A DNA stretch of 36,471 bases from Bacillota bacterium (GTDB lineage: Bacteria > Bacillota > Clostridia > Christensenellales > UBA1242), in the NCBI GenBank assembly GCA_009784185.1, contig WRCD01000008.1, positions 1-36,471 on the forward strand, read 5' to 3'. The notes beneath the pieces were generated by a model that had not been told where the DNA came from, did not search any database, and saw only the letters and a list, made by a program, of their open reading frames with translations. This document shows positions 1-5,024 of this stretch, piece by piece; the first letter of the stretch is position 1; every line of letters starts with the position of its first letter. The position numbers and the translations under genes are program-made.

Positions 1-56
1 GACTTGGCCCCTGCCCCGCTTGCAATTATTCCCCCCGATCCACCACCCCCCGCCAT
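1..56 (-). CDS. possible 5' end of a gene running off the contig
   Basis: Downstream of the G-tract promoter at 88-118 there is an open Gly/Ala-rich frame from an ATG at 56 (begins MAGGGGSGG) to the contig edge. A better-spaced ribosome-binding site (AAGGA) precedes another ATG at 70, but that frame stops after 14 codons. The short C runs here make a frameshift error plausible. There is too little sequence to name a product. Confidence 0.2.
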   Translation of the reverse strand, partial: MAGGGGSGGIIASGAGAK

Positions 57-87
57 TTTACTTTTCCCATTGATATTCCTTAAACCC

Positions 88-118
88 ATAATACCCCCCC
101 CCCCAGCCGTTTTGTCAA
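88..118 (-). promoter_or_regulatory. G-tract promoter, copy 1 (leftmost gene)
   Basis: Read on the minus strand: -35 TTGACA (113-118), then AAACGGCT, then a run of 11 G (94-104), then -10 TATTAT (88-93). The spacer is 19 bp, two longer than optimal, and 11 of its bases are the homopolymer. The architecture matches the promoters at 29613 and 30297. Loss or gain of one or two G would move the spacer toward or away from 17 bp, so slippage could switch expression. The tract length may be affected by assembly. Confidence 0.65.
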
Positions 119-139
119 TAGGTAAATACAAAAAAGTTT

Positions 140-172
140 AAAAATAAAAAGAGCCGCTTGGCTCTTAAAACG
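140..172 (-). terminator. Rho-independent terminator of yraN
   Basis: On the minus strand AAGAGCC-AAGC-GGCTCTT is followed by a T-rich tail. The stem overlaps the yraN stop codon (165-167), so the operon ends directly at the last codon. Confidence 0.75.
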
Positions 173-503
173 CATTTTTAAAGTGGTGTAGTTTATCGTA
201 CAGTATTTCAATTACGTCGCAGCGTACTTTGCGGTTAAAAAGGTTGTTTGCGCGCAGATAATACGTTGCCACCGTTCGCACCTTGTTTTGCTTGTACGGT
301 GTAACCGCCTCTCTTGGCAGGCCGTATTGCACGCTGTATCTTGCTTTTACCTCCACAAAAACAATAGTATCTCCGTCTTCGGCAATAATATCAATTTCAC
401 CAAGCTTTGTGGTGTAGTTGGTTGCAATAATTTTGTAACCCTGTTTAATAAGATATTCTTTGGCCTTCAGTTCCCCTGATACGCCAACCGGTTTTGTGTT
501 CAC
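165..503 (-). CDS. yraN: YraN family protein (UPF0102), predicted endonuclease fold
   Basis: This 112-residue protein matches the UPF0102/YraN family in length and motifs: GELKAKEYLIKQGYKIIATNY, then GEIDIIAEDGDTIVFVEVKAR, then REAVTPYKQNKVR. The GEIDII...VEVK segment is the PD-(D/E)XK-like core (Asp, Glu and Lys). The biochemical role is not established. I chose the GTG at 503 because GGAGG sits 5 bases upstream. A longer frame begins inside the repeat at 520-597 and is rejected. The gene is last in the ylqF-DUF3788-yraN run and ends in a terminator. YraN next to YlqF is common in Firmicutes. The family assignment is firm. Confidence 0.88.
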   Translation of the reverse strand: MNTKPVGVSGELKAKEYLIKQGYKIIATNYTTKLGEIDIIAEDGDTIVFVEVKARYSVQYGLPREAVTPYKQNKVRTVATYYLRANNLFNRKVRCDVIEILYDKLHHFKNAF

Positions 504-519
504 GTTACCTCCATATAAT

Positions 520-597
520 TCCCCTTTACGAAGGGGTGGATGCGAGCGAAGCAAAGCAGACGGGGTAGCCGCCGCTATAAGCGGCGCAAAAACATTT
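520..597. repeat. palindromic repeat family A, left-half type
   Basis: It starts with AATTCCCC...AAGGGGTGGATGC, continues through GACGGGGTAGCCG and ends with a small hairpin and CGCAAAA. It has the same layout as the copy at 28010 and the left half of 33318. It fills the yraN/DUF3788 gap and ends about 15 bases before the yraN ribosome-binding site. Confidence 0.8.
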
Positions 598-602
598 TTA
601 CT

Positions 603-1076
603 TCATGCTTCTAGTTTTTTCTTTAGTTTAATCAGCTCGTAAATATCCGCCAGCTGCTCTTTGGTGTGTACAGCAATCTCTACCGGAAAAGTAGGCACCT
701 TGCCGAATGTAGCGGTGTTGCAGATTAATTGCTTTGTGCCCTCACTTACTTTGGCGCTAAAAAGTTCCTGTCTGTTTTTCTCTTTAAACCACACCGCCAC
801 ATTAAAATATCCATCAAAAAAATGAGCCCAATAGATAGTCTTTTCTTTATCCACCCCTCGCGGGCCGGTCCACCTATATTGCCCGCGGGCAAACCATGCC
901 TTGTGAGGAGTGTACCATTGCCACTCCTGCTCTATTTCCAACTCCGGCAAAGCCTCCTGAAACGCAACATAAGCATCAAAGCTCTTGCCCAAAACCTTTT
1001 CCAGCACTTCAGGCGTTGGGTATTCGTCGTGATTTCTCAGACGCAATTCGTTATTCTTGTTTTCATCTTTTGGCAT
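603..1076 (-). CDS. DUF3788 family protein
   Basis: A 157-residue soluble protein with no signal peptide or membrane segment. The pattern PTPEVLEKVLGKSFDAYVAF, EQEWQWYTPHKAWFARGQYRW, then TIYWAHFFDGYFNVAVWF resembles DUF3788 proteins, which are of unknown function. ATG 1076 is preceded by GGAGG 5 bases upstream and lies inside the end of ylqF (14-base overlap), so translation is probably coupled to ylqF. No catalytic residues can be assigned. The family name is a moderate-confidence recollection; the reading frame itself is secure. Confidence 0.75.
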   Translation of the reverse strand: MPKDENKNNELRLRNHDEYPTPEVLEKVLGKSFDAYVAFQEALPELEIEQEWQWYTPHKAWFARGQYRWTGPRGVDKEKTIYWAHFFDGYFNVAVWFKEKNRQELFSAKVSEGTKQLICNTATFGKVPTFPVEIAVHTKEQLADIYELIKLKKKLEA

Positions 1077-2001
1077 TCACAGCCTCCAAAGTAATTCGTC
1101 CCAGCCTGCCTTTGCGGAAGTCATCTAAAATTGCCCGTGCAGTACGCTCGTAGTCATATTCTCCGCCTTTTGTTACAAAGCCGCGGGATTTAGCAATTGC
1201 CTCCATTATGCTCACAGCAATGTCATTGCGAGTCGCTCCTGATGCTCCTTCAAACGAAGCAATCTCTGCGCCAGAAACACACCCCGTCACTTCGTGACAC
1301 CCCTCTCCAGAGGGGAATTGCACTCCATATCTCTCGGTCAGTGCATCGGGAGCGATTGCCGAAATATCTTTAATAAACTCCAGTGCAAGCTCGCCTATAT
1401 CTAGCACCTCGTCTTTTATGCTGCCGATATAAGCTAAATTCTTAGCAGTGGTCGGCTCATCAAAGCTTGGCCAAAGTGTGCCCGGGGTATCTAAGAGCTC
1501 AATTCCGCTGGCCATTTTAATCCATTGCTTACCCTTAGTCACACCCGGACGGTCGCCGGTGATAGCCTTATACTTACCCACCAGGCTGTTTATAAGCGTG
1601 CTTTTGCCGCTGTTTGGCACTCCAAGCACCATTGCCCTGAAAGTGGGATTAACTCCTTTGCTTGCGTACTTCTTAGATTTAGTTTCAAGCATTTTACGAA
1701 TAGTCGGCTCTAAAAATTTGCTGATATTATTCATTGTGCTGTTTAAGCTAACCGCCTGACTATTGGGTAATTTGCCGAAATATTGCTGCCACTCTTTCGT
1801 CGCGCTCTCCTCCGCCATATCGGCCTTGTTTAAGATATACAAAATCGGCTTATTGCCAATTACTTCAGCAAACTTAGGGTTTACACTTGACGCGGGGGCT
1901 CTAGCATCCAACACATAAATAACAAGGTCAACAACCTTGACCTCATCAGACATCATACGCAATGCCTTTGTCATATGCCCCGGAAAGTACGAAATTTTCA
2001 T
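1063..2001 (-). CDS. ylqF: ribosome biogenesis GTPase YlqF (RbgA)
   Basis: A circularly permuted GTPase that acts late in 50S subunit assembly. Visible motifs are the N-terminal MKISYFPGHMTKA signature, G4 NKAD (residues 58-61), G1 GVPNSGKS (127-134), G2 region DRPGVTKG and G3 DTPG (171-174). The C-terminal domain ends GGEYDYERTARAILDDFRKGRLGRI. The protein is 312 residues, about 30 longer than usual. The surplus (residues ~228-261) is encoded by two intergenic-type repeats inserted in frame. The start region looks replaced: the usual INWFPGH reads ISYFPGH, and the upstream DNA belongs to the foreign element ending here (core TTTCCGGG at 1979-1986). Its likely original start survives as a stub overlapping trmD at 15009. 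The protein looks intact and probably functional. Confidence 0.93.
   Translation of the reverse strand: MKISYFPGHMTKALRMMSDEVKVVDLVIYVLDARAPASSVNPKFAEVIGNKPILYILNKADMAEESATKEWQQYFGKLPNSQAVSLNSTMNNISKFLEPTIRKMLETKSKKYASKGVNPTFRAMVLGVPNSGKSTLINSLVGKYKAITGDRPGVTKGKQWIKMASGIELLDTPGTLWPSFDEPTTAKNLAYIGSIKDEVLDIGELALEFIKDISAIAPDALTERYGVQFPSGEGCHEVTGCVSGAEIASFEGASGATRNDIAVSIMEAIAKSRGFVTKGGEYDYERTARAILDDFRKGRLGRITLEAVNAKR
1221..1266 (-). repeat. repeat family B inside ylqF
   Basis: On the minus strand GATTGCTTCG...ACTCGCAATGACA matches the ends of the intergenic copy at 20279-20324. It encodes ylqF residues ~246-261 without breaking the frame. Confidence 0.65.
1278..1319 (-). repeat. repeat family A fragment inside ylqF
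   Basis: On the minus strand AATTCCCCTCT.GAGAGGGG, then TGTCACGAAGTGACGGGG, then TGTG. It is nearly identical to the first half of the intergenic copy at 16187. It is translated as ylqF residues ~228-241, so a repeat has entered an essential gene in frame. Confidence 0.85.
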
Positions 2002-2033
2002 TTAACCTCCACAATATGTAGTGTTTTGTATAA

Positions 2034-2052
2034 AATTTACCCAATAATAGGC
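2034..2052. repeat. CCCWATAATAGGG palindrome, copy 1 (upstream of ylqF)
   Basis: AATTTACCCAATAATAGGC is one of four related ~20-bp palindromes at the ends of the two elements. It lies about 33 bp upstream of the ylqF start. It could be an operator, a -10 region (TATTAT on the minus strand) or an integrase arm site. Confidence 0.5.
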
Positions 2053-2151
2053 TATATCTTGTGTTTCTGAAATAAATTGCCTGAAAAAGTTACACAAAGA
2101 TTTTCCCGTTTTCATTCCCCTAATGCTATGCAATTAATGTAACATAATTTC

Positions 2152-2190
2152 GAAAAAAAGAAAAGCAAAGAATAGTTATTTCTTCGCTTT
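2152..2190 (-). terminator. terminator of alaS
   Basis: On the minus strand AAAGCGAAGAAA-TAACTA-TTCTTTGCTTT is followed by TCTTTTTTTCG, about 20 bases after the alaS stop. The stem is A/T-rich with one bulge. Confidence 0.6.
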
Positions 2191-2207
2191 CATTCCCTGT
2201 AAAATAA

Positions 2208-3989
2208 TTAAACTATTTCGGCTTTAATTCTTTGAATTCCGCTTCCAGTTTTCTCAATTGAAGTTATTTTGACTTGCCCGATCTCGCTGGTATTTGAAAC
2301 ATGAGGCCCGCGGCAAATCTCTTTTGAATAGCTCCCGATTGAGTAAACTGTGACTTTATTATCTCCGTACTTGTCCTTAAACTCACACTCTGCTCCGCTT
2401 TTTATAGCTTCATCAACGCTCAGCTCTTCACACCTTATTTGCAAATTCTTTGAGATTTGTAAGTTCACTTCGTTTTCAATTTGAGTTATTTGCTCATCAG
2501 AAATTTTTTCGTTGTAATTGAAGTCAAATCTAAGCCTCTCGGAAGTTATGTTGCTCCCCTTCTGCTTTATGTCTTTTGACAAAACATTCTTTAAAGTTTG
2601 ATTCAGCAGATGCGTTACCGTATGAAGTTTTTTAGTATTGTCGTTGATTTCGGTTAGTCCACTCTTTGCACTCTCTCCACGAGAAATGCTTTTGTGCTTC
2701 TCAAATAGTTCATTGAATTTTTCTGTGTCCACTTTTAGTCCTTTTTCTCTTCCTAATTCGCAAGTAAGTTCAATTGGGAAGCCGAAAGTATCAAACATTT
2801 TAAAGCACTCTTGCGGTACGATTTCGCCATCCACTACCATGCCGTTTTGCCCGATTATCTCGTTGAAATATTTTTCTCCGTTGATAATCAACTTAGAGAA
2901 TTTTTTACTTTCATTCTCGAATTCATTTACGAAAAATTCTAGCTCGTACTTCCAAACCGGGTGCAAATCTATATCATTCATATTCTTAAAGGTAAGTTCA
3001 ACCACTTCCTTAATGTCGTCCACAAGTCCTAACTTAATCAGGTGTCGTAGTGTTCTCCTTAACAGCTGCTTTAGTATATAGCCTTGTTTTTTATTTGACG
3101 GCAAAACATCTTCATTCAGTAAAAATAAACATGAGCGTGTATGCTCGCAGACTATCTTTTGGCTGACTTCGTTGAAGTTTTTGCTGTTATCTTTAATCCA
3201 GTTCATCACTGGCTCAAAAACTTCCGTTTCGTACATATTGCTTTTGCCGTTCAAAGTGATGCTGAATCTTTCAAGCCCAAAGCCTGAGTCAGTGCACTTA
3301 TTTTCTAGTGGAATGTATTTTGTATCAGGCGTTTGATAGTATTCCATGAAAACACCAGTATTCCAAATTTCAAGGTATCTTGTTTTCGTGTTGAAAACGC
3401 CTGTTTCTAAATAATCCTCTCCATCCTTCCCTATATCAAAATAGCATTCACTGCAAGGCCCGCACGGACTGCCATCATTATCTCCGCCCATTCTCCAAAA
3501 ATTATCTTCAAATGGCAATGGAACTATGTGGCTTTTATCAATGCCAAGTTCTATCCAAATGTCGTATGTTTCCTGATCAAACGGCATCCCTCTCTGCTCA
3601 TCGCCGCTGAAGACTGAGAAAAACAATTTTTCTTTTGGCATTTTGTAGTAGTTAAGCATTAAGTCCAGTGAGCGCGATAGCGTGATTTTCTTATCAATTT
3701 TTCCTATTGAAAAGCTTCCCAGCATGTGAAAAACTATATAGTGATGCTTGTCAGGCACGCTATCAAGGTCAACCGTTCTTAGGCAGGTTTGGATGCTGCA
3801 CATATTTGTTTGTAGTGGTTTTTTATTTCCTAAAAACTCTTCTTTCAGCGGAGACATTCCGCTGTTTTCGAAAAGTAATGTTTCGTCATCTTTTGGCACT
3901 AATGACGAGTTCGGCAAAAGCAAATCGCCTTTGCTTTGGTAGTAGTTTAAATAAGTATCTCTTATTTGTTTAATACTCCAATTTTTCAT
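2208..3989 (-). CDS. alaS: alanyl-tRNA synthetase, compact form
   Basis: Charges tRNA-Ala. Class II catalytic motifs are visible: motif 1 region NSSLVPKDDETLLFENSGM (27-45), CLRTVDLD and HYIVFHMLGSFSIG for motif 2, the WRMGG...SPCGPCSE zinc/active-site segment (165-181), and motif 3 as DSGFGLERF (234-242). The editing domain keeps its metal ligands: HTVTH (H456, H460) and CRGPH (C559, H563). At 593 residues it is far shorter than the usual ~870. The beta-barrel segment before the editing domain and the C-terminal C-Ala/oligomerisation domain are absent, as in the compact AlaRS I associate with candidate-phyla bacteria. ATG 3989 has AAGGAG 7 bases upstream. The gene is A/T-rich relative to the backbone and lies in element 1. 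It is probably a second AlaRS, since a host would be expected to have its own. Confidence 0.9.
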   Translation of the reverse strand: MKNWSIKQIRDTYLNYYQSKGDLLLPNSSLVPKDDETLLFENSGMSPLKEEFLGNKKPLQTNMCSIQTCLRTVDLDSVPDKHHYIVFHMLGSFSIGKIDKKITLSRSLDLMLNYYKMPKEKLFFSVFSGDEQRGMPFDQETYDIWIELGIDKSHIVPLPFEDNFWRMGGDNDGSPCGPCSECYFDIGKDGEDYLETGVFNTKTRYLEIWNTGVFMEYYQTPDTKYIPLENKCTDSGFGLERFSITLNGKSNMYETEVFEPVMNWIKDNSKNFNEVSQKIVCEHTRSCLFLLNEDVLPSNKKQGYILKQLLRRTLRHLIKLGLVDDIKEVVELTFKNMNDIDLHPVWKYELEFFVNEFENESKKFSKLIINGEKYFNEIIGQNGMVVDGEIVPQECFKMFDTFGFPIELTCELGREKGLKVDTEKFNELFEKHKSISRGESAKSGLTEINDNTKKLHTVTHLLNQTLKNVLSKDIKQKGSNITSERLRFDFNYNEKISDEQITQIENEVNLQISKNLQIRCEELSVDEAIKSGAECEFKDKYGDNKVTVYSIGSYSKEICRGPHVSNTSEIGQVKITSIEKTGSGIQRIKAEIV

Positions 3990-4026
3990 TTTGGTATCTC
4001 CTTTATTTGTTTTAATTTTAAACTTT

Positions 4027-4063
4027 GGCTACAAGCCTTCTTTTATTTGTAGCCCCGAAGGGC
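4027..4063 (-). promoter_or_regulatory. mutually exclusive hairpins in the alaS leader
   Basis: On the minus strand, GCCC-TTCG-GGGC (4052-4063) and GGCTACAA...TTGTAGCC (4027-4054) share the bases GGC and cannot form together. They lie between the attenuator and the alaS ribosome-binding site. A second, translational or stability layer of control is possible but unproven. Confidence 0.35.
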
Positions 4064-4081
4064 AAATTTTAAATGAATCAT
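4043..4081 (-). CDS. 12-codon upstream ORF before alaS
   Basis: ATG 4081 follows GGGAG at good spacing and reads MIHLKFALRGYK then stop. Its end overlaps the hairpin region at 4027-4063. It is too short to prove coding, but it is well placed to influence folding ahead of alaS. Confidence 0.35.
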   Translation of the reverse strand: MIHLKFALRGYK

Positions 4082-4108
4082 AGTTTCTCTCCCTTTATTG
4101 TTATAATG

Positions 4109-4140
4109 AAAAAGCACTCGCTGTAACACGAGTGCTTTTA
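4109..4140 (-). terminator. alaS attenuator terminator
   Basis: On the minus strand AAAGCACTCG (4138-4129), loop TGTTACAG, CGAGTGCTTT (4120-4111) and further T. This is a strong 10-bp intrinsic terminator 120 bases before alaS. Its CGTGTTAC segment (4130-4123) is the exact complement of GTAACACG (4183-4176) inside the leader ORF, which gives a competing antiterminator. Confidence 0.85.
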
Positions 4141-4160
4141 GATTTTGCTTTAATTTTTAG

Positions 4161-4238
4161 TTATTGCAAAAACACCGTGTTACAAACAAGGTTTCTTGCG
4201 GCTGCCGCTACTAAAATTGTTCTTTCGAAATTTTTCAT
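4161..4238 (-). CDS. alanine-rich leader peptide of alaS attenuator
   Basis: A 25-codon ORF reads MKNFERTILV-AAAA-RNLVCNTVFLQ. Residues 11-14 are four consecutive Ala codons (GCG GCA GCC GCA, 4208-4197). The ORF ends about 20 bases before the terminator stem, and its tail contains the antiterminator strand GTAACACG. In the classical model a ribosome stalled at the Ala codons leaves GTAACACG free to pair with the terminator arm, so transcription continues into alaS. With enough charged tRNA-Ala the ribosome covers that strand and the terminator forms. The promoter at 4245-4273 places the predicted transcript start at or within a base of the ATG, so the peptide may be translated from a leaderless message. 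The role is inferred from sequence layout, but all parts are present. Confidence 0.8.
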   Translation of the reverse strand: MKNFERTILVAAAARNLVCNTVFLQ

Positions 4239-4244
4239 GTTGTT

Positions 4245-4273
4245 ATTATATCCCTTTTTAATTAAAAAGTCAA
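4245..4273 (-). promoter_or_regulatory. alaS promoter
   Basis: On the minus strand TTGACT (4273-4268), 17-bp spacer, TATAAT (4250-4245). The predicted start, 7 bases past the -10, coincides with the leader-peptide ATG at 4238. Confidence 0.8.
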
Positions 4274-4465
4274 TTTTATTGCACAATTTATTTCTGAATA
4301 TTTGCTAAAATTAAAATTTGTTGTGAAACCAAGCATTAAACTCTCCCTATTATAGGGGCAATTTTATGCAAAAACACTGCTTTTTGCCTGAAGTTTTGCC
4401 TGAAAAATATATCAATTTCACCCAATTTTTCGACACAGATATGCTCACTTTTCGACAAGATACTA
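4274..4465. other. non-coding right end of element 1
   Basis: A/T-rich, with no convincing gene. It holds the palindrome at 4343 and short direct repeats: TTTTGCCTGAA twice (4381-4405) and TTTTCGACA twice (4426-4460). Near a recombination core, such repeats are candidates for integrase arm sites. Confidence 0.4.
4343..4365. repeat. CCCWATAATAGGG palindrome, copy 2 (element 1 right end)
   Basis: CTCCCTATTATAGGGGCAATTT. On the minus strand it is followed by GGGAG and an ATG, like the copy upstream of the protease gene. It lies about 150 bp inside the core at 4509, matching the 14820 copy relative to 14987. Confidence 0.5.
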
Positions 4466-4531
4466 CTATAAAACCACACATTTCAGCCCTATTTTAGCGA
4501 CAACATAACCTGGAAACCAGTTAATCTTCAC
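4466..4531 (-). pseudogene. decoy ylqF start at the element junction
   Basis: AGGAGG (4537-4542) precedes a GTG at 4531. The frame reads (M)KINWFPG, then GYVVAKIGLKCVVL and stop. The first eight residues are the conserved YlqF N-terminus; the rest is unrelated element DNA. I read it as the replacement ylqF start supplied by element 2, joined here to element 1 instead of to ylqF. Confidence 0.7.
4506..4530. repeat. attachment-site repeat, junction of elements 1 and 2
   Basis: TAACCTGGAAACCAGTTAAT plus CTTCA. It matches 14984-15008 at 23 of 25 positions. It includes the core CCTGGAAA (4509-4516) and an imperfect dyad AAC-TGG/CCA-GTT, as expected of a tyrosine-recombinase core. Confidence 0.75.
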
Positions 4532-4554
4532 TTTTGCCTCCTATATATTGTGTT

Positions 4555-4574
4555 AATTTGCCCAATAATAGGGC
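4555..4574. repeat. CCCWATAATAGGG palindrome, copy 3 (element 2 left end)
   Basis: AATTTGCCCAATAATAGGGC, 24 bp upstream of the decoy ylqF start. It corresponds to the copy upstream of the real ylqF start at 2034. Confidence 0.5.
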
Positions 4575-4748
4575 TAATTCATACTAAATGTTGTGGTTTT
4601 GGGAAAGTGTCAAATAAAATGTCACTCGATTTTACAACCATTTTTTACACAATTATTCCCCCGCCAGTGACAAGTTAGTGTAACAAATTTTCACAGACAG
4701 AGTTTACCATAAAACCGGAAATAATACAACCTAACGAAACCTTTCATT
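4575..4748. other. non-coding left end of element 2
   Basis: No gene seen. It contains ATTCCCCC...TTAGTGTAACAAATTTT (4655-4691), which resembles ATTCCCC...TTAATGTAACATAATTT at 2115-2150 in element 1. This supports common descent of the two left ends. Confidence 0.4.
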
Positions 4749-4769
4749 ACCAGCAACGCTGGTTTTTTT
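4749..4769 (+). terminator. terminator or attenuator before the 76-residue gene
   Basis: ACCAGC-AAC-GCTGGT is followed by seven T. It lies 14 bases upstream of the ribosome-binding site of the 4794 gene, so it would stop transcription entering that gene, or end a short transcript starting near 4600. Confidence 0.6.
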
Positions 4770-4793
4770 ATATCTATTTAAAAGGAGTTTACT

Positions 4794-5024
4794 ATGATCA
4801 AAATTTTACAGCTATTAGTCGATGATTATTATAACCAAAAGCCAACCGCAGAATATCTTTTGATGTTAAACAAGGTTTGTGAAGCAGAATCAAAATTTAC
4901 CGCCACCCTAACAAAAAAACAAAGATTGGAGTATTTAAAGTTTGAAGCAGTCACCAACGAATTAACATCAGTTGAACTTGATGACTTCGCTAAGTTTTTG
5001 TTTAAAAATTTGAAAGGCAATTAG
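4794..5024 (+). CDS. small protein, possibly DUF6809-like
   Basis: A 76-residue, mostly helical, charged protein (MIKILQLLVDDYYNQKPTAE...). AAAGGAG sits 7 bases before the ATG. The layout resembles small phage- and element-associated proteins of the DUF6809 type, but I am not certain. It converges with the helicase gene (stops overlap by 4 bases) and is the only plus-strand gene at this end of element 2. A hairpin with a T run just upstream suggests controlled expression. No function can be assigned. Confidence 0.55.
   Translation: MIKILQLLVDDYYNQKPTAEYLLMLNKVCEAESKFTATLTKKQRLEYLKFEAVTNELTSVELDDFAKFLFKNLKGN

Larger units (their letters stand above)
1979..4516. mobile_element. element 1: small integrated element carrying alaS
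   Basis: Inferred from its ends. At the left, core TTTCCGGG (minus strand, 1979-1986) lies in codons 6-8 of ylqF. At the right, the related core TTTCCAGG (4509-4516) lies in a decoy ylqF start. Both ends resemble those of element 2: a CCCWATAATAGGG palindrome, an ATTCCCC...TGTAACA stretch at the left end, and a palindrome about 150 bp inside the right core. Its cargo is alaS with its leader region. It is A/T-rich, lacks the family A repeats and has no recombinase, so it may be a remnant or may depend on another element's integrase. Confidence 0.55.

Noticed and set aside
1..60. C-run clusters as additional G-tract promoters
   Set aside because: Runs of six C near 31 and 46 have no flanking -35/-10 boxes in either orientation.
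4506..4530. Attachment site within the trmD 3' end as the integration target
   Set aside because: The repeat does cover the trmD stop, but the conserved part encodes INWFPG in the ylqF frame, and the same core occurs in ylqF itself, so ylqF is the better target.
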